Shown piece after piece: positions 28,564 to 37,704 of a stretch of DNA of 64,000 bases. Location of the stretch: contig NZ_LT732529.1 in assembly GCF_900156865.1 (NCBI RefSeq), positions 3,764,617 through 3,828,616 of the forward strand. The letters are read 5' to 3'. Numbering within the stretch: position 1 is the stretch's first letter; each line of letters begins with the position of its first letter. The notes under the pieces are model-generated. The model searched no databases and was not told where the DNA came from. It saw only the letters and a program-made list of their open reading frames with translations. The translations under genes and the position numbers were made by a program. The stretch comes from Litchfieldia sinesaloumensis. Lineage in GTDB: Bacteria > Bacillota > Bacilli > Bacillales > Bacillaceae_L.

Positions 28564-30228
28564 ATGATGAAGAAAAAGATGCATTTAATGGTTGTTATTC
28601 TTATGATACTTTCTTTATTCCTTGCAGCTTGTAAAGGTGATACTGCTACAGATACAAAACCACAAGATAATAAAAATAATAATGAGCAAGCAACTGAAAA
28701 TGAAAAAGGATTAGAAGGGAAAATTCGAATCTCACTACAGGGTATTGCCGGGCAATCTTCAGGACAAGATGTTTGGGATTCAGTTGCTAACGCTTATATG
28801 GAAAAAAATCCAGGTGTTGAAGTCATTGTTGACAATAAACCAGCTGATGGTTACAAAGAATGGTTAACCGCACAATTTGCAACTGGAGATGTACCAGAAG
28901 TGGATATCGTAACATCAAATATTGTTCCGAACTTAATTGCGGACAAGAAATTTGTCGATTATATCCCATATCTAGAGCAAAACAATCCTTATACGAATAA
29001 AGCTTGGAAGGATAGTTTTGACCTAGATTCAATGCAGGTGAACTTAGATTCCTACAAAGCAAAAGGGGATGAATTGAGCCACCTTAACTTTGAGTCGGTG
29101 CAGGTAATGTGGGTTTATAATAAAGACATTTTGGCTGAAGCAGGCTATGATGCTCCTCCGGAGACGTTCGAAGAGATGATTACCATGTTTGAAGAGATTA
29201 AAAAACTAGGTTATTCACCATTTACGATTGGTGGAAACGCCAATTCTTTATGGTCTGGAAAAGCAGGTTGGGCTATTAGGATTTATGCAGATCAATACTT
29301 TAGAGATTCTATTAATGTTATTCACTCACGTGAAGGAGACTATACTTATTTTGAACCGTTAGATGGTAAGTGGGAATATGACCCAACTAATCCATACAAT
29401 GATAATCATTCAGAAGTAACTACTAATCATTTGCGTTTTTGGAAGGCTATTGCTGAAAAACAAGCACCATATGTGCTAACAGGTGATGATAGATGGAAAG
29501 CACTTTATGAAAACTTACAAACACTTTTCAGTTTTGCACCTGACGGGTATACAGGGATGAGTGATGAGGATGCATATAAACAATTCCTTACAGGTAAAGC
29601 TGCAACATTCCTTGGAGACCCTAGTTCTTTCTGGCAACTACCTAAGGACTTCGGCGATTCTAGTGTAACAGGTAGTGACGGAGGTGTAGAGCCATTTGAA
29701 TTTGGTTTCTATAACTTCCCAACCATAAAGGATGATCTAGTACAGGCAGATGTAAGAACCATTCACATTCCTGTAGGCTTCTATTCTGTAGTAGCAAAAG
29801 ATGCAAAACAAAATGCATTAAATATGGACTTCCTACAATTTTGGACAAGTCCAGAAGGATATGGTGTTTACTTAGAGGCAGTCCAAAATAGTGATAATAA
29901 GTCATTAACAGGACCACCAGCTTTAAAAGATATTGAATTACCTCAAGAGATGGCGGAAGCATTTTCACAATTTGAATCAATAGGAAACATGGAAGGTTTA
30001 ATGAATGCAAGTAATATTATGGCTCGTGGATTGCATAATTATCAGCCTAACATTCAAGACTGGGTTGTTCTAACACAGAGATTTTTCTCGAATGAAATAT
30101 CAGTCGATGAATATATCGAGCAAAGTCAAGCTAACATTGATGAAGACTTAGAAGATGCTTTAAAAGAAGAGGGTCTAGAGCTTTCAGATTTAGAGCATGT
30201 GGAAAGAAAACCACCTGAAAGAAAATAA
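28564..30228 (+). CDS. Sugar ABC transporter substrate-binding lipoprotein
   Basis: Extracellular solute-binding protein (family 1) of a carbohydrate importer. The signal peptide ends in the lipobox LAAC (lipidated Cys23), followed by a charged low-complexity linker (KPQDNKNNNEQATENEKG). Mature domain features are IRISLQGIAG, WLTAQFATGDVPEVDIVTSNI, VMWVYNKDILAEAGYDAPPETFEEM and FLTGKAATFLGDPSSFWQLP. At 554 residues it is longer than the usual 420-450, which fits a large oligosaccharide ligand. GGAG at 28557-28560 lies close to this ATG; the second ATG (28567) is equally possible. Confidence 0.9.
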   Translation: MMKKKMHLMVVILMILSLFLAACKGDTATDTKPQDNKNNNEQATENEKGLEGKIRISLQGIAGQSSGQDVWDSVANAYMEKNPGVEVIVDNKPADGYKEWLTAQFATGDVPEVDIVTSNIVPNLIADKKFVDYIPYLEQNNPYTNKAWKDSFDLDSMQVNLDSYKAKGDELSHLNFESVQVMWVYNKDILAEAGYDAPPETFEEMITMFEEIKKLGYSPFTIGGNANSLWSGKAGWAIRIYADQYFRDSINVIHSREGDYTYFEPLDGKWEYDPTNPYNDNHSEVTTNHLRFWKAIAEKQAPYVLTGDDRWKALYENLQTLFSFAPDGYTGMSDEDAYKQFLTGKAATFLGDPSSFWQLPKDFGDSSVTGSDGGVEPFEFGFYNFPTIKDDLVQADVRTIHIPVGFYSVVAKDAKQNALNMDFLQFWTSPEGYGVYLEAVQNSDNKSLTGPPALKDIELPQEMAEAFSQFESIGNMEGLMNASNIMARGLHNYQPNIQDWVVLTQRFFSNEISVDEYIEQSQANIDEDLEDALKEEGLELSDLEHVERKPPERK

Positions 30229-30239
30229 CAAAAAAGCAA

Positions 30240-30269
30240 GGAAATCTGGTCGGGTGGTGCCAGATTTCC
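30240..30269 (+). other. Intercistronic hairpin between binding-protein and permease genes
   Basis: GGAAATCTGG and CCAGATTTCC form a perfect 10-bp stem with a 10-base loop and no T run. Such hairpins often stabilise the binding-protein mRNA so that it is made in excess over the permeases. Confidence 0.6.
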
Positions 30270-30292
30270 AACCAATTTGTGAGGTGTTTTGA

Positions 30293-32221
30293 TTGGTTAC
30301 TAAACATATAAAAAGTTTATTTCTACTACTCATTTTTGCTTTGGTATTTATCTCTAACCTATCCGTGCATGCGGAGAGTAATCAATCATTTATGGTTGAA
30401 AATAAAACCAATATTACGTCCATAGATGTTAACCATGATTCATCAAAGTTTGCAGTAGGAACTTATGGAGCAACCGTGTACGTATATAATGCATCAGGTG
30501 AGATAATTAATGAGTTCCAAGCTGATAATGTCATAACAGGCATTTCATTTTTACAAGATGATTCCTTATTAATATCCTCCGATGACCGAAAATTATATTA
30601 CCTCGATTCGCAAGGTGAGCTTGTTTGGATCAAAAGCTTTGACCTACCTGTCAAAACGGTTGCAAGTTCAACAGATGGATCCATTATCACGGTATATTTA
30701 TCCGGAAGTAGTGAGATGATTTTATTAAATCATGAAGGAGAAGTTACTGGTACAGTCAACACGGGTTTTACACTAAATACATTATCTGTATCTGAAAATG
30801 GGGAATGGCTTGTTTCAGGTGGTGCAGACCAATTTATACGGGTGTTTGATAAAAGCGGCGAAAAATTGAATGAAATACCTGCTGATGGCATTATCAATGA
30901 CATTTCCATCTCTAACGAAGGAGAAATAGTGGTCGGAAGTGATAATAGCTATATATATCTTATGAATCAAGAAGGAACTACTACTGCTAGTGTTCAGGTA
31001 GATTGGAAAATTACTAGTGTTGATATCACCTCGAATGGTGATTATATTGCTGCTTCTGATATGAGAGGATATAACTATTTAGTTAATCACGAAGGAGAAG
31101 TTCTCTGGAAACAGCAGGGCGAAGGGATTGCACGTGCCGTTGCATTTGGTGGCAATGGTGAAAACTTATATACGGGTTCAGCCGAAGGTATGATTCAACT
31201 ATTTAATGTAAGTAGTGCAATTGAAGAAGTACAAAAGGGTGCATTAGTCAAAACAATTGTGATCATTAGCATCATTGTCCTCGGTGTATTAGCTTTGGGT
31301 GTCATCCTCTGGCAGATGAAAAGGCGAAACAAAACGAAGGTATTTAAAGCAATTTGGAAAGCGAAATATAATTATCTTGTCCTCTTACCAAGTATCGTAT
31401 TAATAGCAGTGTTCCTGTATTATCCAGCTGTTACTGGTTTTGTCTATTCATTCTTTGAATGGAATCCTGGTGGAAAGTCCCACTTTATAGGATTAGATAA
31501 CTTCCGCAAAATGTTTCACGACGAATATGTAATTGAAGGACTGAAGAATCTATTCATTATTATGGTAAGTGGAATTGTCAAATTTATGATTCCTCCACTG
31601 ATTGTAGCTGAACTACTCTATTTTTTGAGTAGTAAAGCTTCTGCCTATTGGTTCCGTACTGTATTTGTTGCATCAATGATTCTTCCAGGAGTAGCTTCGT
31701 TACTAATCTGGCAAAATATTTATAGCTATGAAGATGGATTATTAAATGAATTTCTTACGATAATTGGCTTAGGTTCATATACAGAAGCTTGGTTAGCGAA
31801 TCCTGATACTTCTTTATGGGCCATCATCTTTATTGGTTTTCCGTTCATTAGTATTCTGCATTTACTCGTTTACTATGCTGGGCTAATCTCAATTCCTTCC
31901 GAATTGAAAGATGCAGCGATGATAGATGGAGCAAATACATATCGAATTATTCGTTCTATTCATCTACCATTACTATCTGGTCAGTTTAAGTTATTAATTG
32001 TAATGACAATTATTTCATTAATCCAGGATTTCAATGCGATGTTAATTGTTACAGGTGGTGGACCTGGAACATCTACCTATGTACCAGCACTTCAAATGTA
32101 TTATGCAGCAACGAAGTTCTCGGATATGGGATACGCTTCAGCAATTGGTGTGTTAATGTTCTTTATGATCTTCATTTTTACCTTAATTAATCTAAAATTT
32201 GTGAAGTCATCTGAACATTAA
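30293..32221 (+). CDS. Beta-propeller-ABC permease fusion (MalF-type)
   Basis: A 642-residue fusion. Residues 1-27 are a signal peptide ending SVHA. Residues about 35-310 form seven repeats of roughly 40 residues with WD40/PQQ-like motifs (VYVYNASGEIINEF, LYYLDSQGELVWI, IRVFDKSGEKLNEI, IYLMNQEGTTTAS, NYLVNHEGEVLWK), a seven-bladed propeller. Residues 317-340 are a membrane helix followed by KRRNKTK. Residues 355-642 are a six-helix MalF/UgpA-type permease with its EAA loop ELKDAAMIDGANTYRIIRSIHLPLL near 536. The topology is self-consistent: propeller outside, anchor, then permease with a cytoplasmic N-terminus. Normal MalF-type permeases in Bacillus are about 300 residues. TTG start behind GTGAGGTG. 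Confidence 0.9.
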   Translation: MVTKHIKSLFLLLIFALVFISNLSVHAESNQSFMVENKTNITSIDVNHDSSKFAVGTYGATVYVYNASGEIINEFQADNVITGISFLQDDSLLISSDDRKLYYLDSQGELVWIKSFDLPVKTVASSTDGSIITVYLSGSSEMILLNHEGEVTGTVNTGFTLNTLSVSENGEWLVSGGADQFIRVFDKSGEKLNEIPADGIINDISISNEGEIVVGSDNSYIYLMNQEGTTTASVQVDWKITSVDITSNGDYIAASDMRGYNYLVNHEGEVLWKQQGEGIARAVAFGGNGENLYTGSAEGMIQLFNVSSAIEEVQKGALVKTIVIISIIVLGVLALGVILWQMKRRNKTKVFKAIWKAKYNYLVLLPSIVLIAVFLYYPAVTGFVYSFFEWNPGGKSHFIGLDNFRKMFHDEYVIEGLKNLFIIMVSGIVKFMIPPLIVAELLYFLSSKASAYWFRTVFVASMILPGVASLLIWQNIYSYEDGLLNEFLTIIGLGSYTEAWLANPDTSLWAIIFIGFPFISILHLLVYYAGLISIPSELKDAAMIDGANTYRIIRSIHLPLLSGQFKLLIVMTIISLIQDFNAMLIVTGGGPGTSTYVPALQMYYAATKFSDMGYASAIGVLMFFMIFIFTLINLKFVKSSEH

Positions 32222-32299
32222 TTCTAGTTGTTTCGCAAATATTGTAACCTTTATCTGTCTGAAGTAAAACTTTAAAAATCCCATATGATAAATGTGATT

Positions 32300-32385
32300 T
32301 GAGCGTAAGGAGCGAGACTCTCTTGCGGGAAAGCGAGTTAAAGCTAAACCCCGCAGTGTGGAATGATTGAGGAGGCTTCGTAGAA
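32300..32385. repeat. GC-rich Bacillaceae dispersed repeat, copy 1
   Basis: Within the 230-base gap between the permease genes lies AGCGTAAGGAGCGAGACTCT, then TTGCGGGAAAGCGAG, ACCCCGCAG and GAGGAGGCTTCG. The same block occurs in the opposite orientation at 45455-45535. It contrasts with its AT-rich surroundings. From memory, related elements are common in Bacillaceae intergenic regions. Confidence 0.65.
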
Positions 32386-32451
32386 TGAGCGATAATTATG
32401 TAGCAACAAGGTCAAGTGATTACAAAGTATTCTTAATGGGGAGGCAAACTT

Positions 32452-33327
32452 GTGAATACAGAAACAGTGATGAAAACGAATATAAATGTAAAGAAGAATA
32501 GAAAGAAACGCTTTCCTACTAGTCAAGCGGTAATTTATCTACTATTGACTTTTATTGCCTTCTTAACAGTGGTTCCAATTCTATTTATGATATTTATTTC
32601 CTTCAAAAGCAACTCCCAGATTCTTGGGAACTTTTGGGGGTTGCCTGATCCATGGATGTTTGGAAACTATGTCAAAGCCTTCCATGGAATCTGGCCATTT
32701 GTTCTTAATACGATAGCATATACTGCCGTGGCCTGTTTATTTATTATCATTTTAGCCTCTGTAAGCGGGTATGTATTTGCGAAAAAACAATTTCCGGGAA
32801 AAGAAGGTATTTTTATCTTGTTTCTCGCAATGATGATGGTTCCTGGCTTATTGACCTTGATTCCATCTTATGTTTTGCATGACCAACTAGGCTTAACGAA
32901 TACACCTTGGGCAATCATCTTACAGCATGTTGCAGGTGGACAAATATTTGGCATCTTCTTATGCAGGAGTTTCATGAACAGTCTTCCTAATAGTTTATTT
33001 GAATCTGCACGTATTGATGGTGCAAATGAAATGACCGTCTTTTTTAAGATTGTTGTTCCATTATCGACACCAATATTAGCAACCGTTGTTGTTATGCAAT
33101 CAGTAGGAATCTATAACGATTATATTTGGCCATTACTTGTTATCCGTGACAGTGCCATACAGGTTGTGTCTGTAGGATTAACATTGTTTGCAAGTGAGTT
33201 TGGAACAACAGGAACAGGAATCAGTTATGCAGGCTATGCAATATCTTCTATTCCCTTACTAATTACATTTATTTTTGGTATGAAATATTACATTCAAGGA
33301 ATGACACAAGGTGCTTTGAAAATGTAA
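32452..33327 (+). CDS. Sugar ABC transporter permease, MalG-type
   Basis: Second membrane subunit of the importer, 291 residues with six predicted helices. The EAA loop, which contacts the ATPase, is SLFESARIDGANEMTVFFKIVVPLS near residue 181. The GTG start is seven bases after GGGGAGG at 32438-32444. No ATP-binding subunit is encoded anywhere in the locus. Bacillus carbohydrate importers of this class commonly share a single ATPase (MsmX) encoded elsewhere, which is the likely solution here. Confidence 0.93.
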   Translation: MNTETVMKTNINVKKNRKKRFPTSQAVIYLLLTFIAFLTVVPILFMIFISFKSNSQILGNFWGLPDPWMFGNYVKAFHGIWPFVLNTIAYTAVACLFIIILASVSGYVFAKKQFPGKEGIFILFLAMMMVPGLLTLIPSYVLHDQLGLTNTPWAIILQHVAGGQIFGIFLCRSFMNSLPNSLFESARIDGANEMTVFFKIVVPLSTPILATVVVMQSVGIYNDYIWPLLVIRDSAIQVVSVGLTLFASEFGTTGTGISYAGYAISSIPLLITFIFGMKYYIQGMTQGALKM

Positions 33328-33339
33328 ATACAGGAGCCT

Positions 33340-33377
33340 TTCTTATGTGACTGTTCCTTTTGACAGTTGCATAAGAA
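33340..33377 (+). other. Long hairpin after the permease genes
   Basis: TTCTTATGTGACTGT and ACAGTTGCATAAGAA pair over 15 positions (two G-U) around an 8-base loop, with no T run. Probably a 3' stability or processing element. A weak U-tailed hairpin follows (CCCG/CGGG, 33453-33475), which could partly end the importer transcript. Confidence 0.6.
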
Positions 33378-33518
33378 ACCTCTAACCCTTCATGTAAACA
33401 ACTAAATAATAACCCCTATGAATCTCGCATTGTAACACTAGTATGATTACTACCCGTACAAGAGCGGGATTTTTTGTGCCCAAAAACAGATAGGGAATAA
33501 GACCTATAAGGAGGTGAT

Positions 33519-33623
33519 ATGTATCGTTCACAGCAGCAGATAGCACAAGATAGTGGCATTACATGGTTTTATAGTTGGATGGGAAACGATTCTAATAAGA
33601 GAAGAAAGAAGGGAAGAGAATGA
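33519..33623 (+). CDS. 34-codon leader ORF coupled to the secreted hydrolase gene
   Basis: ATG at 33519 lies directly behind the complete Shine-Dalgarno AAGGAGGTGATAT, one of the strongest in the window. The frame encodes MYRSQQQIAQDSGITWFYSW and then a short basic tail, and stops at TGA 33621-33623. The stop overlaps the ATG of the 1326-residue hydrolase (ATGA). The product is not recognised. The layout suggests it serves to deliver ribosomes to the weakly initiated large gene, rather than, or besides, having its own function. Confidence 0.55.
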   Translation: MYRSQQQIAQDSGITWFYSWMGNDSNKRRKKGRE

Positions 33624-36600
33624 AGAAGTTAAGGAATTCTATATTTTTTCTTTTGGCTTTTGTAGTATTTATTTCGCAAGTCAATTTACCAGTAAAAGCT
33701 GCACCTTTTGATAAAGATTTGAAACAAAGTGACAACATCATGAATGCAACCACGATTTATCCATCTGTGGTAATAAATGATTTTAATACAGCTGAAGACG
33801 TAGCATTATGGAAAACAGGTGAAAATTCAAAAGAAGTCAATTTCGTGACGAGTATCTTAAATGGACCTAATAGTGTCTTCGAAGGTTCAGGTGCATTAGA
33901 GCAAACACCAGAAAAAGTAAAAGTGTTTGAGTGGAGAACGATTTATCGCGATTTTGAAACACCACTTGATTTATCTGAACAAAATTATGTAGCCTTTGCA
34001 TCAAACTCATGGGGATGGCAGCCAGTTGATTATTTTATCAAGATTAAGCTACATAGTAGTGAAGATTCCTATGAAGGAATTGCGAAGATGAGTAATGACC
34101 GATGGAATCAATTCTTCTTGAGCATTAAGGAATGGGAAAATCGGAATGATATACGCAAAATAGAATTTTCTTTCATGCAAAACTTTGATTTAGAAGGAAT
34201 TAAGCCAGGTGACCCTGGATATGACTTTTGGGATGGCAAATTTCAAATTGATCACTTAGTGGCAACGAATCTATTAGATATGACATTTTCAGTAGATGGT
34301 GATACAGAAGGATTTACTTCTGAATCTAGTCTTCTACAAGTAGAGAATGGAAGCCTTCAAATGGAAATCATAGGCTCAAACCCGGTTCTGATTTCGCCTG
34401 AATTAAACCAAGATTTAACGATGAAGAACATCATTTCCGTTGATTTAAAAAATGAAACTGATGCAGATCAATTTAAAATTTCATGGACTACTGAAGAAGA
34501 TCAAGATTGGGATAAAGAGAAATCTACTACGGTTGATGTTGCAACATCCGACCAATTTAAAACGGTAAACTTTTCATTGTCTGACAATGGAATAGTGGAG
34601 GGGAAAATTAAACAATTTCGAATGGAACCTCTTGTTAATAAACCTGAAGGGAAGATTGAAATTAACAAAATAACTTTTGATTACGCTCCATTTGAATCAG
34701 AGAATTATGTCGGTGAATTGAAGGAAAGTAAGATTACTGACACTGAAAATATCCTAATAAGTGGTTCAGTAAGTGATGAATATCTTGTTGCCAACGAAGA
34801 TGCTCAATTACAGCTATTTGAACTCAGGCCTTATGAAGATAACGAGCAGGATTGGGATAGCATTACACCGATTTCAGAGAAGAAGGTGTCGAAAGACTTT
34901 ACATTCGAAATACCTTTGAATAAGGGAGAAAAGTCGCGTTTATACTCTAAATTTGTTGCGGTTTTGAAAAATGCAAATGGTGAGTATGAATTAGTTGATG
35001 ATGCGAGATACATTACGAATCCAGAAAAAGTCGCAAAAAATGATTATTCTTTCCCAGAAGCACAGAGTAAAAAAGGGTTACAAGTGCAAATGACCGATGA
35101 TGCTGAGGAATTAGGGATTAGTCATGCTGCACTTAATGTAGCATATGATCAGATGCTATACGTGGATGACAGTCATCCTGGGAATACAATTCCTTATGTA
35201 TTTGAAGGTGAAACATTCTATTTTAAAAAGAGTACTGTTCAATCCCTTGATAATCAGATTAAAAGTTTATCTGATAATGACATGATTGTTTCCTTGATTC
35301 TCATTATGTATAACAATATGGATCCTAGTACACCGAATGAACATCTGATTCACCCTGATGCTGAGCCTGGCGGAACGGTATATGCTGTCAATACTGCAAA
35401 TGAGATTGGTGTTAAATATTATAGTGCCATTACCAATTTCCTTGCAGAGCGCTATACGAGAGAAGATGAGAAGTTTGGTCGTGCTGTAAATTATATTGTC
35501 GGAAATGAAATAGGACAAAACAAGGTTTGGAATAACATGGGTCCGAAGCTAGTCTGGGACTATGTAGATGAATATGCAAGAACATTACGTCTTACAAACA
35601 CAATTGTAAAAAGTAATTATACAAATGCGAGAACATATGTCTCATTAGACCATTTCTGGGATGAGAATATTCCGGCTGATGCATTATGGAAATACGATAA
35701 TAAGAGGATTATTAATCTACTGAATGAAGATATTCAGTCACAAGGAGATATTTCTTGGCATATCGCATTCCATCCATATCCACAAAATTTATTTGAACCA
35801 CGTTTTTGGAATGATGCTCTCGCAACAGATGATTTTGAAACCGATGTGATAACATTCAAGAATTTGCAAGTTCTTCCGGAATACTTGAATCAAGAAGAAT
35901 TCCTATATAATGGAGAACCTCGTAGAATTATTCTGTCTGAACAAGGATTTCATAGTGGGGATAATTCAGAGGAAGCACAAAAGGTCCAAGCCGCAGCATA
36001 TGCATATGCCTACTACAAAGTTAAATTCTTAGATGAAATTGATTCATTTATCTTACATCGACATGTAGACCATCGACAAGAAGGTGGATTGAACTTAGGT
36101 GTATGGACGACAGCTGAAGGACAAGTCGTCACTCCGGATCAACATAAATACAGTTATGATGTTTTTAAATATATTGATACAGAGCGTTCTTTGGAAGTAA
36201 CTGAATTTGCTAAATCCATCATTGGGATTGAGGACTGGCAAGAGGTCATACCGAATTTTAATGCAAACGAATTAGCTGATCGTGTATTACCAACAGAGGT
36301 TGGTGTGAGTTTTGTTAAGAAACCAATAAAACCATTAATTATTGAAAACTTTGATCAAGATACTGGTGCATGGGAATCAGTGGATAATAGTAATTCTGTG
36401 AGTCGAAATGCCGAATCTACATTTGGTGGTGATGGGGCATTACAAGTTCATTTTAATTCACTTGCTTCATTGTGGCGTGGTGCAGGTGTGAATTTTGAAC
36501 AACCTGTAGATGTAAGTGATACACCATATTTGAATCTTGCTTTAGCAATCCCTAATATGGATGAGGAATTATCTTATCATGCAAAAGTGAAGATCTATAG

Positions 36601-37600
36601 TGGGTCCAATGTGGCTGAAGGAATCTTGCCAATTCATAATAGCGATTGGAACAATATAGCACTTGATTTAAGTAAGTGGAATGGACTTCATTCAGTTGAT
36701 CGAATAAAAGTGTGGGTGAAGTCTTCAACCTTGAACAATTGGAATGGAACATTGCTTATTGATGAAGTTTCCTTTGCAAATAAGGTTGTCCCACAAGGTG
36801 GAAAAGTTAACGTAAACATTGAAATGGACTCGAAAACTGCCATCGAAAAAGGTGATGAAATTAATGTAAAAGTCACCAATAATGATGTGTTTAATTTAAC
36901 AGGAAATATCAAAATTGCTGATTCTAATTATATTACCTTTACAACAAATACAATTAAGGTCAACGGCATTAAGCCTGGAGAAAGTAAGGTATTTGTCTTG
37001 AAAGCGGAGGAATTCACATTACCGAATGAGGAGGATATTAAGATTTCCTTCAATTATCGGAATAGCACTTGGGAGAAAATGCTTTATAAGTATAAAAACT
37101 CAGGCGGCGAACAATTACCAGGAGGAATAACGGTTCTTTATAATTTTGAAGATGATGTAAACGGTTGGAAGGCTGGAGGAAACGTTGCAAATATAATAAG
37201 TACAAAAAGTTTTGCAAATGCCCCAACAACAGCTTACTTAGGGTCGTCTGTTCTTGAAGTGACCGCAGAAGGTGTTGCGGCGACGGACTGGAAAACGGTT
37301 GTTATCGAACCTGAGACACCACTAAATCTAAATGCAGCTACTGATTTCTTTTATTACATCAATTCGTATGGGGGCCTACCTAATGGAACATATGAAAGTA
37401 AACTCACTCTGTATAGTGGTGAAGAGACCATTTCAGAGACAAAGGCGATTAACCCAGATTCGTGGAATGAAGTAAGAGTAAATATACATGATTGGGTCGG
37501 AAAACAAGAAGTAACAAAAATAGAGATATCTTTCCGTGGTGTTGGAAATGACATGGCGTGGGCACCAAAATTCCAACTTGATTTTATTGGTTATCAATAA
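33620..37600 (+). CDS. Very large secreted glycoside hydrolase, DUF5722-like catalytic core
   Basis: A 1326-residue secreted protein. Residues 1-27 are a signal peptide (ending VKA). The central domain (about 480-890) resembles DUF5722/clan GH-A TIM barrels: SLILIMYNNMDPSTPNEHLIHP, NFLAERYTR, YIVGNEIGQN (candidate acid/base Glu630) and RIILSEQGFHSGD (candidate nucleophile Glu774). Beta-sandwich modules that look carbohydrate-binding flank it: about 45-360 (VVINDFNTAEDVALW), 905-1060 (IIENFDQDTGAWESVDNS) and 1175-1326 (VLYNFEDDVNGWKAGGN), with a spacer domain at 1065-1165. No cell-wall anchor is seen. It is the only secreted enzyme of the locus, so it probably makes the oligosaccharides that are imported. 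Substrate unknown. Confidence 0.8.
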   Translation: MKKLRNSIFFLLAFVVFISQVNLPVKAAPFDKDLKQSDNIMNATTIYPSVVINDFNTAEDVALWKTGENSKEVNFVTSILNGPNSVFEGSGALEQTPEKVKVFEWRTIYRDFETPLDLSEQNYVAFASNSWGWQPVDYFIKIKLHSSEDSYEGIAKMSNDRWNQFFLSIKEWENRNDIRKIEFSFMQNFDLEGIKPGDPGYDFWDGKFQIDHLVATNLLDMTFSVDGDTEGFTSESSLLQVENGSLQMEIIGSNPVLISPELNQDLTMKNIISVDLKNETDADQFKISWTTEEDQDWDKEKSTTVDVATSDQFKTVNFSLSDNGIVEGKIKQFRMEPLVNKPEGKIEINKITFDYAPFESENYVGELKESKITDTENILISGSVSDEYLVANEDAQLQLFELRPYEDNEQDWDSITPISEKKVSKDFTFEIPLNKGEKSRLYSKFVAVLKNANGEYELVDDARYITNPEKVAKNDYSFPEAQSKKGLQVQMTDDAEELGISHAALNVAYDQMLYVDDSHPGNTIPYVFEGETFYFKKSTVQSLDNQIKSLSDNDMIVSLILIMYNNMDPSTPNEHLIHPDAEPGGTVYAVNTANEIGVKYYSAITNFLAERYTREDEKFGRAVNYIVGNEIGQNKVWNNMGPKLVWDYVDEYARTLRLTNTIVKSNYTNARTYVSLDHFWDENIPADALWKYDNKRIINLLNEDIQSQGDISWHIAFHPYPQNLFEPRFWNDALATDDFETDVITFKNLQVLPEYLNQEEFLYNGEPRRIILSEQGFHSGDNSEEAQKVQAAAYAYAYYKVKFLDEIDSFILHRHVDHRQEGGLNLGVWTTAEGQVVTPDQHKYSYDVFKYIDTERSLEVTEFAKSIIGIEDWQEVIPNFNANELADRVLPTEVGVSFVKKPIKPLIIENFDQDTGAWESVDNSNSVSRNAESTFGGDGALQVHFNSLASLWRGAGVNFEQPVDVSDTPYLNLALAIPNMDEELSYHAKVKIYSGSNVAEGILPIHNSDWNNIALDLSKWNGLHSVDRIKVWVKSSTLNNWNGTLLIDEVSFANKVVPQGGKVNVNIEMDSKTAIEKGDEINVKVTNNDVFNLTGNIKIADSNYITFTTNTIKVNGIKPGESKVFVLKAEEFTLPNEEDIKISFNYRNSTWEKMLYKYKNSGGEQLPGGITVLYNFEDDVNGWKAGGNVANIISTKSFANAPTTAYLGSSVLEVTAEGVAATDWKTVVIEPETPLNLNAATDFFYYINSYGGLPNGTYESKLTLYSGEETISETKAINPDSWNEVRVNIHDWVGKQEVTKIEISFRGVGNDMAWAPKFQLDFIGYQ

Positions 37601-37632
37601 CAAAATTAATAGACTTTTTGAACTAGCATAAG

Positions 37633-37679
37633 AAAATACCTGCATGATCAACTATATAGAAGAGAATGCAGGTATTTTT
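37633..37679 (+). terminator. Terminator after the secreted hydrolase gene
   Basis: AAAATACCTGCAT pairs with ATGCAGGTATTTT (13 bp) around a 20-base loop, ending in TTTTT. The next gene starts only 26 bases later, so read-through or an internal promoter is needed. Confidence 0.8.
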
Positions 37680-37704
37680 AAAAGAAAGATAGGTGGTGTG
37701 TGTA

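Noticed and set aside
33421..33476. Riboswitch before the secreted hydrolase
   Set aside because: The region shows only weak pairings around CCCG/CGGG and no motif of a known riboswitch class.
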